A stretch of 64,000 nucleotides of DNA, from NCBI RefSeq assembly GCF_030546645.1, contig NZ_JAUOTO010000010.1, positions 186,001 through 250,000 of the forward strand, in the 5' to 3' direction. Below, piece after piece: positions 1 through 11,503 of this stretch. How positions within the stretch are numbered: position 1 is the stretch's first letter; the number at the start of each line of letters is the position of its first letter. This DNA is from Flavitalea plasmicola (GTDB lineage Bacteria; Bacteroidota; Bacteroidia; Chitinophagales; Chitinophagaceae). The translations under genes were made by a program, and so were the position numbers. Under the pieces are notes generated by a model that saw nothing but the letters and a program-made list of their open reading frames with translations, was not told where the DNA came from and ran no database searches.

Positions 1-2310
1 AAGACTTTTTCTTCGGCCCCGATATTTTCATCCCTGACGGCGGGCTCCATCCCCTACATCGGTACAGGAGGGCTGCTGTCGCAGAACAATGCCAACCTCT
101 TCTGGGACGCGACCAACAGCCGGCTGGGCATCGGCACCACGGCGCCGGCTACTACCCTTCATGTAAATGGCACCAACCCGCTGACCCTTACAGGCGTGCA
201 AGCCGGCACCAGCACCACGGCGGATAGTCTGCTTACCATCACCAGCGGACTGGTGAGGAAGATCCCCATGTCGACCTTCACCGCCGCCGGCAATTTCTGG
301 GCATGGGGCGGCAATACGGTAGCGAGCCTGAAAAATTTCGGCACCATCGATGCCTTCGATCTTCCGTTCATCACCAGCAATACGGAAAAGATGCGCCTCA
401 GCACTTCGGGCAACCTGGGCATCGGCTCCTCCACCTTTAATGCCACCAATCCTGAAAAATTATTGGTACAGGCAGGGACGACAACCTCCTTCAACCTCAT
501 GCAGGGGCACGGGAAGATCAATAACTACCTGCAGATAAATGTTCAGAACGATTCTGCCGGCACGGCAGCCAGCTCCGACCTGGTGGCTACCTCCGACAAT
601 GGCAACGAGTCGACCAACTTTGTCGACCTGGGCATTAACTCCAGCGCGAACACCAGTACGGGCACCATCGGCGGCGCGAATAACGCCTACCTATACAGCA
701 CAGGCAATGATTTTTCCATAGGCAATTCAACTGCTAATAAATCTTTACTATTCTTCACGGGAGGCACGGCCGCCGCCAACGAGGCCATGCGGATCAACGG
801 CACGGGCAAGGTCGGCATCGGCACCACGGCGCCTGCCACGGTCCTGCATGTAAATGGCACCAACCCGTTGACCCTTACAGGCGTGCAGGCGGGCACCAGC
901 ACCAGTGCGGACAGCCTGCTCACCATCACCAGCGGACTGGTGAGGAAGATCCCCATGTCGACTTTCGACGTGGCAGGGTCAGGTATCACCAGCCTGAATG
1001 GACTGACCGGCAGCACCCAAACCTTTGCCACCGGCACCGCAGGAACGGACTTTAACATCGCTTCCTCGGGCACTGCGCATACCTTCAACATACCGGATGC
1101 TTCCGCTACGGCGCGCGGTGTGGTAACCACGGGCGCTCAAACCATTGCCGGCGCAAAAACTTTTTCCTCAGCGCCTTTATTCTCTTCCCTGACAGCCGGC
1201 TCTGTGCCTTACATCGGTACGGGCGGAGTGGTGTCTCAAAACAACACTAACTACTTCTGGGACGCGACCAACAGCCGGCTGGGCATCGGGACGTCCGCGC
1301 CTGCCACCGCCCTGCACGTAAATGGCACCAACCCCCTGACCCTTACAGGCGTGCAGGCGGGCACCAGCACCAGTGCGGACAGCCTGCTCACCATCACCAG
1401 CGGTCTGGTGAGGAAGATCCCCATGTCGACCTTCACCGCCGCCGGCAATTTCTGGGCATGGGGCGGCAATACGGTAGCGAGCCTGAAAAATTTCGGCACC
1501 ATCGATGCCTTCGATCTTCCGTTCATCACCAGCAATACGGAAAAGATGCGCCTCAGCACATCGGGCAACCTGGGCATCGGTTCCTCCACCTTTAATGCCT
1601 CCAACCCTGAAAAATTATTGGTACAGGCGGGAACGACGACCTCCTTCAACCTCATGCAGGGGCACGGGAAGATCAATAACTACCTGCAGATAAATGTTCA
1701 GAACGATTCTGCCGGCACGGCTGCCAGCTCCGACCTGGTGGCTACCTCCGACAATGGCAACGAGTCGACCAACTTTGTCGACCTGGGCATTAACTCCAGC
1801 GCGAACACCAGCACGGGCACCATCGGCGGCGCGAATAACGCCTACCTATACAGCACAGGCAATGATTTTTCCATAGGCAATTCAACTGCTAATAAATCTT
1901 TACTATTCTTCACGGGAGGCACGGCCGCCGCCAACGAGGCCATGCGGATCAACGGCACGGGCAAGGTCGGCATCGGCACCACTGCGCCTGCCACTGTCCT
2001 GCATGTAAATGGCACCAACCCGTTGACCCTTACAGGCGTGCAGGCGGGCACCAGCACCAGTGCGGATAGCCTGCTCACCATCACCAGCGGACTGGTGAGG
2101 AAGATCCCCATGTCGACTTTCGACGTGGCAGGGTCAGGTATCACCAGCCTGAATGGACTGACCGGCAGCACCCAAACCTTTGCCACCGGCACTGCAGGAA
2201 CGGACTTTAACATCTCTTCCTCGGGTTCTGCGCACACCTTCAACATCCCTGATGCTTCCGCTACGGCGCGCGGCGCGATGACCACGGGCGCTCAAACCAT
2301 TGCCGGCGCA
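1..2310 (+). repeat. Two tandem 1155-bp coding repeats
   Basis: Positions 1-1155 and 1156-2310 are near-identical direct repeats; blocks such as 539-721 and 1694-1876 differ at only a few bases by eye. The period is exactly 385 codons, so copy-number change would keep the frame. The real number of copies may be larger because the first unit begins at the window edge. Confidence 0.9.
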
Positions 2311-4893
2311 AAAACTTTTTCCTCAGCGCCTTTATTTTCATCCCTGACGGAGGGCTCTATCCCCTACATCGGTACGGGAGGGTTGCTGTCGCAGAACAAT
2401 GCCAACCTCTTTTGGGATGCGATTAACCTGCGGCAGGGCATAGGCACTAACGCTCCTGCCGCCCCCCTGCATGTTTTAACCAGCAATGGTACCGTATTGT
2501 ACCTGCAAACGCTGACGGGCGCGGGTACAGGCACCGCCAACATCCTGTTCAAAACTTACACGGGCGCAGCCAACCCCACCGCGCAGATAGGCGCATTGGA
2601 TGACGGATCTTATTCCTCCCATATTACCTTTTCCACAAAAGTACCTGCAGCCGACGCGAATGCCCTGGCAGAACGGATGAGGGTAACCAGCGCCGGCAAT
2701 GTGGGCATCGGCACGACCAGTCCCTCCAGGAAACTGGACGTCAACGGCGCCATCCTCTCCTCTGCGACCACCTATCCGAACTATGCTTATAATTCAGCTA
2801 ACCGAATGGCATTCGGCGAGTCCAATGTTCCCGCCAATGAAACGGGCAGTGTCGTTCAATTCGGCTCGGGAAGCAATACACGCAATATGCTGTTTGCCTT
2901 TACTAAAACCAATGTTAATACCTCCTACTTCGGAAATGACGGTACCCAGATGATGCTGGGCTCGGAAAGCACCGTACCTATCACTTTCCGTACCGGGCTG
3001 GTCTATACCTCCGCCAACGTGATGGCGTCCGGGACAGAAGTGATGCGGCTTACTTCCACGGGCAACCTCGGCATCGGAACAACGGCGCCTGCCACGGTCC
3101 TGCACGTAAATGGTACCAACCCCCTGACCCTTACAGGCGTGCAGACTGGCACCAACACCAGCGCAGATAGCTTACTTACCATCACCAGCGGGCTCGTGCG
3201 AAAACTCCCTTTGTCTACCTTCGTCACTTCCGGCAGCTTCTGGGCCACCGGCGGCAATACGGTAGGGAGCCTGAAAAATTTCGGCACCATCGATGCCTTC
3301 GATCTTCCGTTCATCACCAGCAATACGGAAAAGATGCGCCTGAGCACCTCGGGCAACCTCGGCATCGGTTCCTCCACCTTCAATGCCTCCAACCCGGAAA
3401 AATTACTGGTGCAGGCGGGGACGACGACCTCCTTCAACCTCATGCAGGGCCATGGGAAGATCAATAACTACCTGCAGATAAATGTCCAGAACGATTCTGC
3501 CGGCACGGCTGCCAGCTCCGACCTGGTGGCTACCTCCGACAATGGCAACGAGTCGATCAACTTTGTCGACCTGGGCATTAACTCGAGCGCAAACACCAGC
3601 ACGGGCACCATCGGCGGTGCGAATAACGCCTACCTATACAGCACAGGCAATGATTTTTCCATAGGCAATTCGACTGCCAGTAAATCTTTACTGTTCTTCA
3701 CGGGAGGCACGGCCGCCGCCAACGAGGCCATGCGGATCAACGGCACGGGCAAAATCGGCATCGGAACAACGGCGCCTGCCACTGTCCTGCATGTAAATGG
3801 CACCAACCCCCTGACCCTCACGGGCGTGCAGGCGGGCACCAGCACCAGCGCGGATAGCCTGCTCACCATCACCAGCGGACTGGTGAGGAAGATCCCCATG
3901 TCGACCTTTTCATCAGCCAGTAATTTCTGGGCGCTGAATGGTAATACGGTAGGGGCTATCAAAAATTTCGGCACCCTCGATAATTATGATCTTCCGTTCA
4001 TCACCAACAACACGGAACAGATGCGGCTCAGCAACACCGGCAACCTCGCTATTGGCGCCAGTAGCTTTGATACGGCGGCGGCGGAAAAGGTGCTGATCGA
4101 TGCGGGCTCGACAAGCTCGTATAATCTTCTGGTTGCCAAAGGAAGTAGAAATGGCTATCTGCAGTTCAATATTCAGAATACCGGTACAGGCGGACAAGCC
4201 AGCTCGGACATCGTAGCTACCGCCAACAATGGAACGGAAACCTCCAATTATATCAACATGGGCATCAACGGTGGAAATTATAACAATGCCACTAACATAC
4301 TAAGTGGCGCCAATAATGGCTACTTGTACAGCGCCGGCCAGGATTTTCTCATAGGCAATTCCACGGCCGCTAAAAGCATGATCTTCTTTACGGGCGGCAT
4401 CGCTACCACCAATGAAGTGATGCGGATCGATGGGTCTGGCAATGTGGGGATAGGGGTTACTGCTCCCACGGCATCATTGCATCTCGCTGCCGGCACGGCC
4501 ACGGCCGGCACGGCGCCACTGAAGCTGAGCTCGGGCACCAGTCTTACCACGCCTGAGGATGGGGCCGTGGAGTATGACGGCACCAACTATTTCGTCTCGA
4601 CAGGCAGTACGCGCTACACGCTGGCCAAGACGCTGACGGCGACGGCCGCGCTGAATTTTGCTGCTACATTGCCGGGCGCTTCTGCTACCTTGACCATCAC
4701 CGTTACAGGCGCCGCCGACGGCGACGCCGTTTCCCTGGGTGTCCCCAACGCGGCTGCATCCATAGGTGGGGCGCAATATTCCGCCTATGTTTCCGCCGCC
4801 AACACGGTCACCGTCAAATTGTTTAATACCAACGGTATAACAACCATTGATCCTCCTTCCGCGACCTTCAGGGTCTCGGTACTAAAATATTAA
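1..4893 (+). CDS. Giant tail-fibre-like repeat surface protein (5' partial)
   Basis: The frame is open from the first base, so the N-terminus and any signal peptide lie upstream; about 1630 residues are visible. The protein is made of long repeats holding the motif [16 protein letters not shown], the kind seen in phage tail-fibre shafts and in large Bacteroidota surface proteins. Two tandem 385-residue units are nearly identical at DNA level, a third partial copy follows, and a fourth is diverged (about 3908-4480). The last 80 residues form a non-repeated, Val/Ala/Thr-rich beta domain ending in FRVSVLKY. I see no peptidase S74 chaperone domain and no typical T9SS sorting domain. Its stop codon overlaps the start of the next gene (TAATG), so the two are probably cotranslated. 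An adhesive or structural surface role is inferred, not shown. Confidence 0.8.
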   Translation, partial: KTFSSAPIFSSLTAGSIPYIGTGGLLSQNNANLFWDATNSRLGIGTTAPATTLHVNGTNPLTLTGVQAGTSTTADSLLTITSGLVRKIPMSTFTAAGNFWAWGGNTVASLKNFGTIDAFDLPFITSNTEKMRLSTSGNLGIGSSTFNATNPEKLLVQAGTTTSFNLMQGHGKINNYLQINVQNDSAGTAASSDLVATSDNGNESTNFVDLGINSSANTSTGTIGGANNAYLYSTGNDFSIGNSTANKSLLFFTGGTAAANEAMRINGTGKVGIGTTAPATVLHVNGTNPLTLTGVQAGTSTSADSLLTITSGLVRKIPMSTFDVAGSGITSLNGLTGSTQTFATGTAGTDFNIASSGTAHTFNIPDASATARGVVTTGAQTIAGAKTFSSAPLFSSLTAGSVPYIGTGGVVSQNNTNYFWDATNSRLGIGTSAPATALHVNGTNPLTLTGVQAGTSTSADSLLTITSGLVRKIPMSTFTAAGNFWAWGGNTVASLKNFGTIDAFDLPFITSNTEKMRLSTSGNLGIGSSTFNASNPEKLLVQAGTTTSFNLMQGHGKINNYLQINVQNDSAGTAASSDLVATSDNGNESTNFVDLGINSSANTSTGTIGGANNAYLYSTGNDFSIGNSTANKSLLFFTGGTAAANEAMRINGTGKVGIGTTAPATVLHVNGTNPLTLTGVQAGTSTSADSLLTITSGLVRKIPMSTFDVAGSGITSLNGLTGSTQTFATGTAGTDFNISSSGSAHTFNIPDASATARGAMTTGAQTIAGAKTFSSAPLFSSLTEGSIPYIGTGGLLSQNNANLFWDAINLRQGIGTNAPAAPLHVLTSNGTVLYLQTLTGAGTGTANILFKTYTGAANPTAQIGALDDGSYSSHITFSTKVPAADANALAERMRVTSAGNVGIGTTSPSRKLDVNGAILSSATTYPNYAYNSANRMAFGESNVPANETGSVVQFGSGSNTRNMLFAFTKTNVNTSYFGNDGTQMMLGSESTVPITFRTGLVYTSANVMASGTEVMRLTSTGNLGIGTTAPATVLHVNGTNPLTLTGVQTGTNTSADSLLTITSGLVRKLPLSTFVTSGSFWATGGNTVGSLKNFGTIDAFDLPFITSNTEKMRLSTSGNLGIGSSTFNASNPEKLLVQAGTTTSFNLMQGHGKINNYLQINVQNDSAGTAASSDLVATSDNGNESINFVDLGINSSANTSTGTIGGANNAYLYSTGNDFSIGNSTASKSLLFFTGGTAAANEAMRINGTGKIGIGTTAPATVLHVNGTNPLTLTGVQAGTSTSADSLLTITSGLVRKIPMSTFSSASNFWALNGNTVGAIKNFGTLDNYDLPFITNNTEQMRLSNTGNLAIGASSFDTAAAEKVLIDAGSTSSYNLLVAKGSRNGYLQFNIQNTGTGGQASSDIVATANNGTETSNYINMGINGGNYNNATNILSGANNGYLYSAGQDFLIGNSTAAKSMIFFTGGIATTNEVMRIDGSGNVGIGVTAPTASLHLAAGTATAGTAPLKLSSGTSLTTPEDGAVEYDGTNYFVSTGSTRYTLAKTLTATAALNFAATLPGASATLTITVTGAADGDAVSLGVPNAAASIGGAQYSAYVSAANTVTVKLFNTNGITTIDPPSATFRVSVLKY
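3064..3907 (+). repeat. Third partial copy of the 1155-bp repeat
   Basis: This block aligns with about 120-963 of the first unit. It keeps the LHVNGTNPL and [11 protein letters not shown] segments at high nucleotide identity. It is separated from the tandem pair by a distinct segment at about 2450-3060. Confidence 0.8.
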
Positions 4894-6491
4894 TGCAGGT
4901 CGTAACCAGACATATCATCCTTTTGCTTCTGCTCCTCTCCGGCGCCTGTTCCTCCATGGCCCAGACTGGCTTCTATGTTCCCCCTTCCGGAAAGATCTTT
5001 TTTTCCGGCAATGGCGCCACGATCTACTCCGACGTCAATGTCCAGGGTGAGATGGGCGTAGGAAGACTTGCCCTGGTGAACTTCAAGGGCCGGAATTGGG
5101 AAAATGCTCCTACGGCGGACATCACGGATGATAAAGGTGGCCACGGCCTGGGTGGCATGATCCGGTTCCTTGCTCCCGACACGGGGACCAAGCCACAATC
5201 CATCACTGCCGGATACAATGCCGCCACGCGTACAGGCCCTGCCTTTTCCAACCTCACCATCGCAAATGCCGCGGGTGTCAGGCTGGTCTCCAGTAGCATG
5301 AAGATCCGCCGCTGGCTTAGTTTTTCGACAGGGACACTGAATGTCAACGGCAATATCCTCGTCGTAGGCGATAACAATGCCGGCACGATCACGGGCTATA
5401 ATGACCAGAGCTTTGTCATCACCCCCGGCTCTTCTTCCGACGGCGGTTTCCTCCTGCGGGAAAGGCTTTCAGCCGCCAATGGTTTGGTGGTATTCCCGGT
5501 AGGCACGGCCGCAGGCCACTATACGCCCGCGGCGCTGCACAACCACGGCAGCCTGCCCGACGATTTTTACGTTCGTGTATCCGACAGCGTGAAGGCCCTG
5601 CTCACCAGCGGACAGGACCTTGCCCCCTGGTCGGTGAACAAGACCTGGCAGATCGGCCAGCTGCAGCATCCCGGCGAGGACCTCGTGGACATCACCCTTC
5701 AGCACCAACTGGTTGACGAAGGCCCTGTTTTCGCAGCCAGCCGGCAAAATGCCTATGTATCCCAATATACCAGCGGAGGATGGGATGCCGGTTACCCTCA
5801 GTCCAGCCCCGGCTCCGGCAGCCTCACCACCGGTCCACGCCTCGCAGGCAGCGGAACCAACACCAGGACCTTCCAGTCTACCATGTCCCAGACATCTTAT
5901 TTCACCAAGCTGGCCGGCTATAATGATACGGCACGCGCCAGGACCAAGCTTTGGTTCAGCGCTTATCGCACGGACTACCAGAACGTATACGTATACTGGA
6001 CCACCAACCCCGAGGTCCGCAATAAATACTTCGTGGTACAGCGCAGGCTCATCACCGAGGCTGCGTTCAGCAACCGGGATACTGTCTCGTCCAGGGCCAT
6101 CGGGGGTAACAGCTACGTCAACCTGGATTATGCCCTCAATGACCCCAATAATTACGCCGGCACCAGCTTCTATCGCCTGATGATGGTGGACTACAATGGG
6201 GACAGCACCTATTCCAACATCGTAGCCGTCGGCGGCATACCGGGCGGCTTCGGATGGACCATCTGGCCCAACCCCACCGCCGGCAGGTTCTTCATAGGCA
6301 TCAGCAGGCCGTCGGCAGTGAGAGAGGTCATCGTCTGGGACGTCCTCGGCAGGCTGATACAACGCCAGCAGGTGAACAACCGCGGCCTGATAGAAATGTA
6401 CCTCGATGCGAAGGGCGCCTACCTGATAGGATTGATCCCCATGGACGGAGATCGCATAGAAACGAAGAAGCTGATCGTAATAGGAGATTGA
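4893..6491 (+). CDS. Secreted protein with T9SS type A sorting domain
   Basis: This 532-residue protein starts with a signal peptide ([19 protein letters not shown] then SMAQ) and ends with a T9SS type A C-terminal domain of about 80 residues. That domain begins WTIWPNPTAGRFFIGI and holds the typical VWDVLGRLI strand, so the protein should be exported by the type IX system and attached to the cell surface. The middle is beta-rich with no enzyme motif I recognise. The ATG overlaps the stop codon of the giant repeat protein, so translational coupling is likely. A role as anchor or partner of the repeat protein is inference from this arrangement. Confidence 0.85.
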   Translation: MQVVTRHIILLLLLLSGACSSMAQTGFYVPPSGKIFFSGNGATIYSDVNVQGEMGVGRLALVNFKGRNWENAPTADITDDKGGHGLGGMIRFLAPDTGTKPQSITAGYNAATRTGPAFSNLTIANAAGVRLVSSSMKIRRWLSFSTGTLNVNGNILVVGDNNAGTITGYNDQSFVITPGSSSDGGFLLRERLSAANGLVVFPVGTAAGHYTPAALHNHGSLPDDFYVRVSDSVKALLTSGQDLAPWSVNKTWQIGQLQHPGEDLVDITLQHQLVDEGPVFAASRQNAYVSQYTSGGWDAGYPQSSPGSGSLTTGPRLAGSGTNTRTFQSTMSQTSYFTKLAGYNDTARARTKLWFSAYRTDYQNVYVYWTTNPEVRNKYFVVQRRLITEAAFSNRDTVSSRAIGGNSYVNLDYALNDPNNYAGTSFYRLMMVDYNGDSTYSNIVAVGGIPGGFGWTIWPNPTAGRFFIGISRPSAVREVIVWDVLGRLIQRQQVNNRGLIEMYLDAKGAYLIGLIPMDGDRIETKKLIVIGD

Positions 6492-6571
6492 TCCCCGCAT
6501 GCCAAAATTGCTTACTACTTTGGCAAATAAAAGGAATAAAATACCCGGGGAATTTCCCATTTTACACAGTT

Positions 6572-8962
6572 ATGATTACAGGGGGTCGCATCTTCCGGGA
6601 ATTCCGCATCGTAGCCATTGTGTTCCTATTCACCTGCTTTCGTGCCTCCGCACAGCAATCCATATGTTTGACAGACGGCTGGGAATTCCTCCGGCAGGAC
6701 CTGGGCGGCGTATGGGAATCCGTGAGGCCCGTGGTAAAGAAAGATGACCCCGGCGCTGTTCCCCTCTGGCAGCCCGTCCGCCTGCCCCACTGCGTCAATG
6801 CGGAAGATGCCGTCGATCCTGCCGGCAATTACTATCGGGGGCCTGCCTGGTACCGTACTCAGCTTGAGCTGCACCATCCTTACGCCGGGGGGCGCATTCT
6901 CCTTCATTTCGAAGGGGCTGGTCAAAAAACGGAAGTCTATATTTACACGACAAAGGTAGCTGCTCACACAGGAGGATACGATGAATGGACGGCGGACCTC
7001 ACCGATGCTGCCGCTGTTTTCGCGCAGACAGATATTTGCCGCCAGCAGTTCAAAGGCAAGATACCCCTCTCCATCCGCACCGATAATTCCCGCGACCTGG
7101 AAATGATCCCCTCAGGGATGTCCGATTTCAATGTATATGGCGGGATCTACCGCCGCCTGTACCTGACCTACGTCCCGGCGGTGTCCATCGATCAGCTGCT
7201 GGCGGGTACGGAGTTCGACAGCCTGGGACGTACAGGCACTGTTCATACCAGGGTGCTGCTGCGTCAGCCGGCACGGGGCGTCACCTTTTCCATGCGACTG
7301 CTGACCCCGGAAGGAAAATTGATCCGGAATATTCCCAACGCAAAGACCGCGGCAGTCTCTGACACTCTCGCGCTACCCGACGTGACATTGCCATCCCCCC
7401 ATCCTTGGTCGCCCGATGACCCCGCCCGCTATACGCTGCAGGTGACGGCCAGGGCCGCCAACGGCGATAGCTGTACGCAAATAACCCGGCTGGGTTTCCG
7501 GCGTTTTACCTTCGTCGATCACGGTCCTTTTTTGCTGAACGGCCACAGACTGCTGCTGCGCGGCACCCACCGCCATGAAGACCACGCCGGCCTGGGAGCC
7601 GCGATGACGGAAGACCTGATGCGGCAGGAGATGATCATGATCAAGGAGATGGGCGTCAATTTCATCCGGCTGGGCCATTATCAGCAATCTCCCGTCATAC
7701 TGGATCTCTGCGACAGCCTGGGCATTCTGGCCTGGGAAGAGATTCCCTGGTGCCGGGGCGGGCTGGGCGGAGCTGCCTACCAGGAACAGGCACGGACCAT
7801 GCTGACCCATATGATCGGCCAGCATTTCAGCCATCCCGCGGTGATCATCTGGGGATTGGGCAACGAGAATGACTGGCCCGGTGACTTCCCGGAATTTGAT
7901 AAAGAGAAGATCCGCACTTTCATGCGCCAGCTGAATGACCTGGCCCATCGCCTGGACCCATCCCGGCAGACGGCCATCCGGCGCTGCGACTTCTGCAGGG
8001 ACATCCCCGACATCTACTCTCCCTCCATCTGGGCGGGCTGGTACAGGGGCGTTTATACAGACTACCGGAAAATAACAACCGAAGAATTTGAAAGATCGAA
8101 TCACTTCCTCCACGTGGAATGGGGCGGCGACAGCCATGCCGGTCGTCATACCGAAACGCCCGTCAAGCTGGATTGGAGCGAATCGTATATGTGCGACCTC
8201 GTCGACTGGCATTTGAAGGAGCAGGATTCCATGCCCTGGCTCACCGGGACGGCGGCGTGGTGCTTTAAGGATTTTTCCACGCCCCTGCGGCCGGATAACC
8301 CCATCCCGTATGTGAACCAGAAAGGCGTGGTGCAGCGGGACCTGACCAAAAAGGAAGCCTACTTCCTCTTTCAATCTTACTGGGCCCGCCAACCCATGGT
8401 GCATATCTACGGTCATACCTGGCCGGTGCGCTGGGGCGAGGAAGGACAGCAACGGGAAATAAAAGTATATTCCAACTGTGAAGAGGCCACGCTTTTTCTC
8501 AACGGTAAAAGCTATGGCAAGCGACGTCGCAACAGCCAGGACTATCCGGCGGCGGGGCTGCGGTGGGATCTGCAATTCAACAAAGGCGAGAACATCGTAC
8601 GCGTCATCGCCCGTAAAGGAGCGGTGACGGTGGAGGACTCCCTCCGTTTCCAATACCAAACGGAAAAATGGGGCAGGCCCACGCAGGTGAAAATAGAAAA
8701 GACGGGAGAAGAAAATGGCATCGCCACCGTCCGGGCGCGGCTGCTGGACGAGAATGGCATACCTTGCCTGGATGCAACCGATTGGATAAGCTTCGGGCTC
8801 ACCGGCGATGGCAGCCTCATCGATAACCAGGGCACTTCCGCCGGATCCCATTATATCCAGGCCGCTAATGGGCAGGCCATCATCCGGCTGCACACCCATG
8901 GCGGACATTCCGTGGTCAGCGTCAAAGCCGCCGGCCTGCCATCCGTATTCCTCCAAATGTAA
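6572..8962 (+). CDS. Glycoside hydrolase family 2 beta-glycosidase
   Basis: A secreted 796-residue GH2 enzyme, probably removing a terminal beta-linked sugar such as galactose, glucuronate or mannose in the periplasm. The order is typical: N-terminal jelly roll (about 30-190), an Ig-like domain, then a TIM barrel with the GH2 entry motif [17 protein letters not shown]. The acid/base glutamate is E432 in WGLGNEND and the nucleophile is E516 in HVEWGGD. C-terminal Ig-like domains follow. I chose the ATG at 6572 because the signal peptide ([17 protein letters not shown]) starts there; the longer frame upstream overlaps the T9SS gene. It opens the enzyme run and lies 2 bases from GH95. Exact sugar specificity cannot be read from the sequence. 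Confidence 0.9.
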   Translation: MITGGRIFREFRIVAIVFLFTCFRASAQQSICLTDGWEFLRQDLGGVWESVRPVVKKDDPGAVPLWQPVRLPHCVNAEDAVDPAGNYYRGPAWYRTQLELHHPYAGGRILLHFEGAGQKTEVYIYTTKVAAHTGGYDEWTADLTDAAAVFAQTDICRQQFKGKIPLSIRTDNSRDLEMIPSGMSDFNVYGGIYRRLYLTYVPAVSIDQLLAGTEFDSLGRTGTVHTRVLLRQPARGVTFSMRLLTPEGKLIRNIPNAKTAAVSDTLALPDVTLPSPHPWSPDDPARYTLQVTARAANGDSCTQITRLGFRRFTFVDHGPFLLNGHRLLLRGTHRHEDHAGLGAAMTEDLMRQEMIMIKEMGVNFIRLGHYQQSPVILDLCDSLGILAWEEIPWCRGGLGGAAYQEQARTMLTHMIGQHFSHPAVIIWGLGNENDWPGDFPEFDKEKIRTFMRQLNDLAHRLDPSRQTAIRRCDFCRDIPDIYSPSIWAGWYRGVYTDYRKITTEEFERSNHFLHVEWGGDSHAGRHTETPVKLDWSESYMCDLVDWHLKEQDSMPWLTGTAAWCFKDFSTPLRPDNPIPYVNQKGVVQRDLTKKEAYFLFQSYWARQPMVHIYGHTWPVRWGEEGQQREIKVYSNCEEATLFLNGKSYGKRRRNSQDYPAAGLRWDLQFNKGENIVRVIARKGAVTVEDSLRFQYQTEKWGRPTQVKIEKTGEENGIATVRARLLDENGIPCLDATDWISFGLTGDGSLIDNQGTSAGSHYIQAANGQAIIRLHTHGGHSVVSVKAAGLPSVFLQM

Positions 8963-8964
8963 AA

Positions 8965-11502
8965 ATGAAAAGAACGATGCGCGCTATAACGACCTTGCTG
9001 CTCCTGTTACACCTGGCTCTCCTGTCGGAGGCACAGGACCCCCACCTGAAATTATGGTATGACAAGCCTGCCAGGGCCTGGGAAGAAGCCCTGCCCCTGG
9101 GCAATGGGAGGACAGGCGCCATGGTCTTCGGACGGCCTCTCGAAGAAAGCTACCAGCTGAATGACAATACCCTCTGGTCCGGCTTCCCCGAATCCGGCAA
9201 CAATCCTGCCGGTCCTGCTATCCTGCCCCTGGTCCGTGCAGCCATCTTCAAAGGCGACTACGACAGCGCCGCTGCATTATGGAAAAAGATGCAAGGTCCT
9301 TATTCGGCCCGTTACCTTCCCCTGGCCGACCTCCGGCTGGATCTTACGAATGGCGCCGGGGATACGAGCATTGCGCATTATCACCGGGACCTCGATCTCA
9401 ATACGGCTACTACCACCGTGCAATATACGCAGGGCGGCATCACCTTCCGCAGGACCAGCTTTATCAGCTACCCCGGCAAGGTCATGGTGATACACCTGAC
9501 GGCCAGTAAAGCGCATGCGTTGAATTTTTCCGTCGGACTGAGCAGCCTGCTGCATTACCAGGTTTCGGCCGGGAACCTTTCCCTTGCGCCCAGCTCGCCC
9601 TCGGGTACTTCCCTCGGCCCGCCGTCCGGCCCTTCTCTCATCCTGAAAGGCAAGGCCCCCACTTTCGTGGCCAACCGGGAATACGAGCCGAAACAGATCG
9701 TATACGACGAGGACCCGAAAGGAGAGGGGATGCGCTTCGAAGTGCAGGTGAAAGTAAGGACGACGGGTGGGCAAGTCACAGCCACTGGCGACAGGCTGAA
9801 CGTCTCGGGCGCCGATGATGCCACCCTGTTGCTGACAGAAGCCACCAGCTACAACGGCTTCGACCATTCTCCGGGGCATGCCGGAAAAGACCCCGCCGCA
9901 GAAGCCGGCGCCCATATGAAAAAAGCCTGGGCTACTCCTTATAGCACCCTGCTCAAAGAGCACCTGGACGATTACCGCCGCCTCTTTCAACGGGTGAGCC
10001 TGGACCTGGGACTGGATACCGCCGCCGCAAAGCTCCCCACTGACCTGCGTATCTTACGGTTTGACAGCACCCGCAAGGACTTTCAGCTGCAGGCCTTATA
10101 TTACCAGTACGGCCGGTATCTGCTGATCGCCAGCTCCCGTCCCGGCGGTCTCCCCGCCAACCTGCAGGGCATCTGGAACAGGCTCGTGCAACCGCCCTGG
10201 GCCAGCAACTACACCACCAACATCAATACGGAGATGAACTACTGGCTGGCGGAGAATACCAATCTCTCCGAATGCCATCAGCCCCTGTTCGACTTTATCA
10301 AAGCCCTGGCGGTCAACGGCGCAAAGACGGCCCGGGTGAACTATGGCATACGGGAAGGATGGGTGGCGCATCACAATTCGGACTGCTGGGCGAAGACCTC
10401 TCCGCCCGGAGGATATGACTGGGATCCCAAAGGCATGCCCCGCTGGTCATGCTGGCCGATGGCCGGCGCCTGGTTTTGCACGCACCTGTGGGAGCATTAC
10501 CTTTTCACCAACGACACGAACTTCCTGCGAAAAGCTTACCCGCTGATGAAAGGCGCGGCGCAGTTCATGCAGCACTGGCTGATAAAAGATCCTGCGACGG
10601 GCCTGCTCGTCACCAACCCTTCCACGTCTCCTGAGAACACCATCAAAATAAAAGGGAAGGAATACCAGCTGACCATGGCCTCTACCATGGACATGTCCAT
10701 TCTTCGCGAGCTGTTCACGGAAGTCGCAATGGCAGCGCAGGTCCTTCACATGGATGCCGCCTATGCCAAAGCGCTTACCACCGCCAGGGACCAGCTGTAT
10801 CCTTTTCACATCGGCCAGTATGGACAGCTGCAGGAATGGTTCAGGGATTGGGATGATCCCAATGACAAGCACCGGCATGCCTCGCATTTGTTCAGTCTCT
10901 ATCCCGGGAGCCAGATCACGCCGGATGCCACGCCTGACCTGGCGGCGGCCGCCAGACAATCCCTCGTGATGCGGGGCGACGTCTCCACCGGCTGGTCCAT
11001 GGCCTGGAAGATCAACTGGTGGGCAAGATTGCAGGATGGCAATCATGCCTATAAAATATTGAGTGACGCTTTTAATTACATCGACCCCACTATAGAAAAA
11101 GGGCAAATGAGCGGGGGAGGGGTCTATCCCAATCTCTTCGACGCACATCCGCCTTTCCAGATCGACGGTAACTTCGGCGCCACGGCCGGCATGACGGAGA
11201 TGCTGCTCCAGAGCCACAACGGGAACATCCTCCTGCTGCCTGCGCTTCCCGATCCGTGGGCTTCCGGCTCCGTCAAAGGAATAAGGGCCCGGGGCAATTT
11301 CACCGTCGCCCTGTACTGGAACAACGGAAGACTGACAAAGGCTGCCCTGACCTCCGGCTCGGGTGGTCCTTGCTCAGTCACCACACTGCAGCCCGTGAAG
11401 GTCGTCGGGGTGAATGCCCGCAGCAGTAAAAGCGCATCCGGAAAATATACCGTAGCATTTGCGACGGTGAAAGGAACAACTTATACCATAATACCTTTAT
11501 AG
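8965..11502 (+). CDS. GH95 alpha-L-fucosidase (or alpha-L-galactosidase)
   Basis: An 845-residue secreted enzyme of family GH95, which inverts alpha-1,2-linked L-fucose or, in plant-polysaccharide loci, L-galactose. The N-terminal beta domain begins [20 protein letters not shown], the family hallmark. Family-conserved catalytic positions are all present: the Asn pair N419 and N421 in [10 protein letters not shown]557 in STSPENT and D734 in [10 protein letters not shown] signal peptide ends near LLSEAQ. Length matches the family. The start lies 2 bases after the GH2 stop and its stop lies 1 base before the GH31 fusion, so the three are almost certainly one transcript. Confidence 0.92.
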   Translation: MKRTMRAITTLLLLLHLALLSEAQDPHLKLWYDKPARAWEEALPLGNGRTGAMVFGRPLEESYQLNDNTLWSGFPESGNNPAGPAILPLVRAAIFKGDYDSAAALWKKMQGPYSARYLPLADLRLDLTNGAGDTSIAHYHRDLDLNTATTTVQYTQGGITFRRTSFISYPGKVMVIHLTASKAHALNFSVGLSSLLHYQVSAGNLSLAPSSPSGTSLGPPSGPSLILKGKAPTFVANREYEPKQIVYDEDPKGEGMRFEVQVKVRTTGGQVTATGDRLNVSGADDATLLLTEATSYNGFDHSPGHAGKDPAAEAGAHMKKAWATPYSTLLKEHLDDYRRLFQRVSLDLGLDTAAAKLPTDLRILRFDSTRKDFQLQALYYQYGRYLLIASSRPGGLPANLQGIWNRLVQPPWASNYTTNINTEMNYWLAENTNLSECHQPLFDFIKALAVNGAKTARVNYGIREGWVAHHNSDCWAKTSPPGGYDWDPKGMPRWSCWPMAGAWFCTHLWEHYLFTNDTNFLRKAYPLMKGAAQFMQHWLIKDPATGLLVTNPSTSPENTIKIKGKEYQLTMASTMDMSILRELFTEVAMAAQVLHMDAAYAKALTTARDQLYPFHIGQYGQLQEWFRDWDDPNDKHRHASHLFSLYPGSQITPDATPDLAAAARQSLVMRGDVSTGWSMAWKINWWARLQDGNHAYKILSDAFNYIDPTIEKGQMSGGGVYPNLFDAHPPFQIDGNFGATAGMTEMLLQSHNGNILLLPALPDPWASGSVKGIRARGNFTVALYWNNGRLTKAALTSGSGGPCSVTTLQPVKVVGVNARSSKSASGKYTVAFATVKGTTYTIIPL

Positions 11503-11503
11503 C

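Noticed and set aside
5469..6560. Long open frame on the minus strand opposite the T9SS gene
   Set aside because: It is antisense to a protein with a signal peptide and a clear T9SS domain, has no recognisable domain, and is a by-product of GC-rich codon use.
7373..8956. Long minus-strand frame opposite GH2
   Set aside because: Antisense of conserved GH2 catalytic motifs; no domain and no sensible start context. Similar frames at 17943-19229, 23526-24944 and 30677-32287 were rejected for the same reason.
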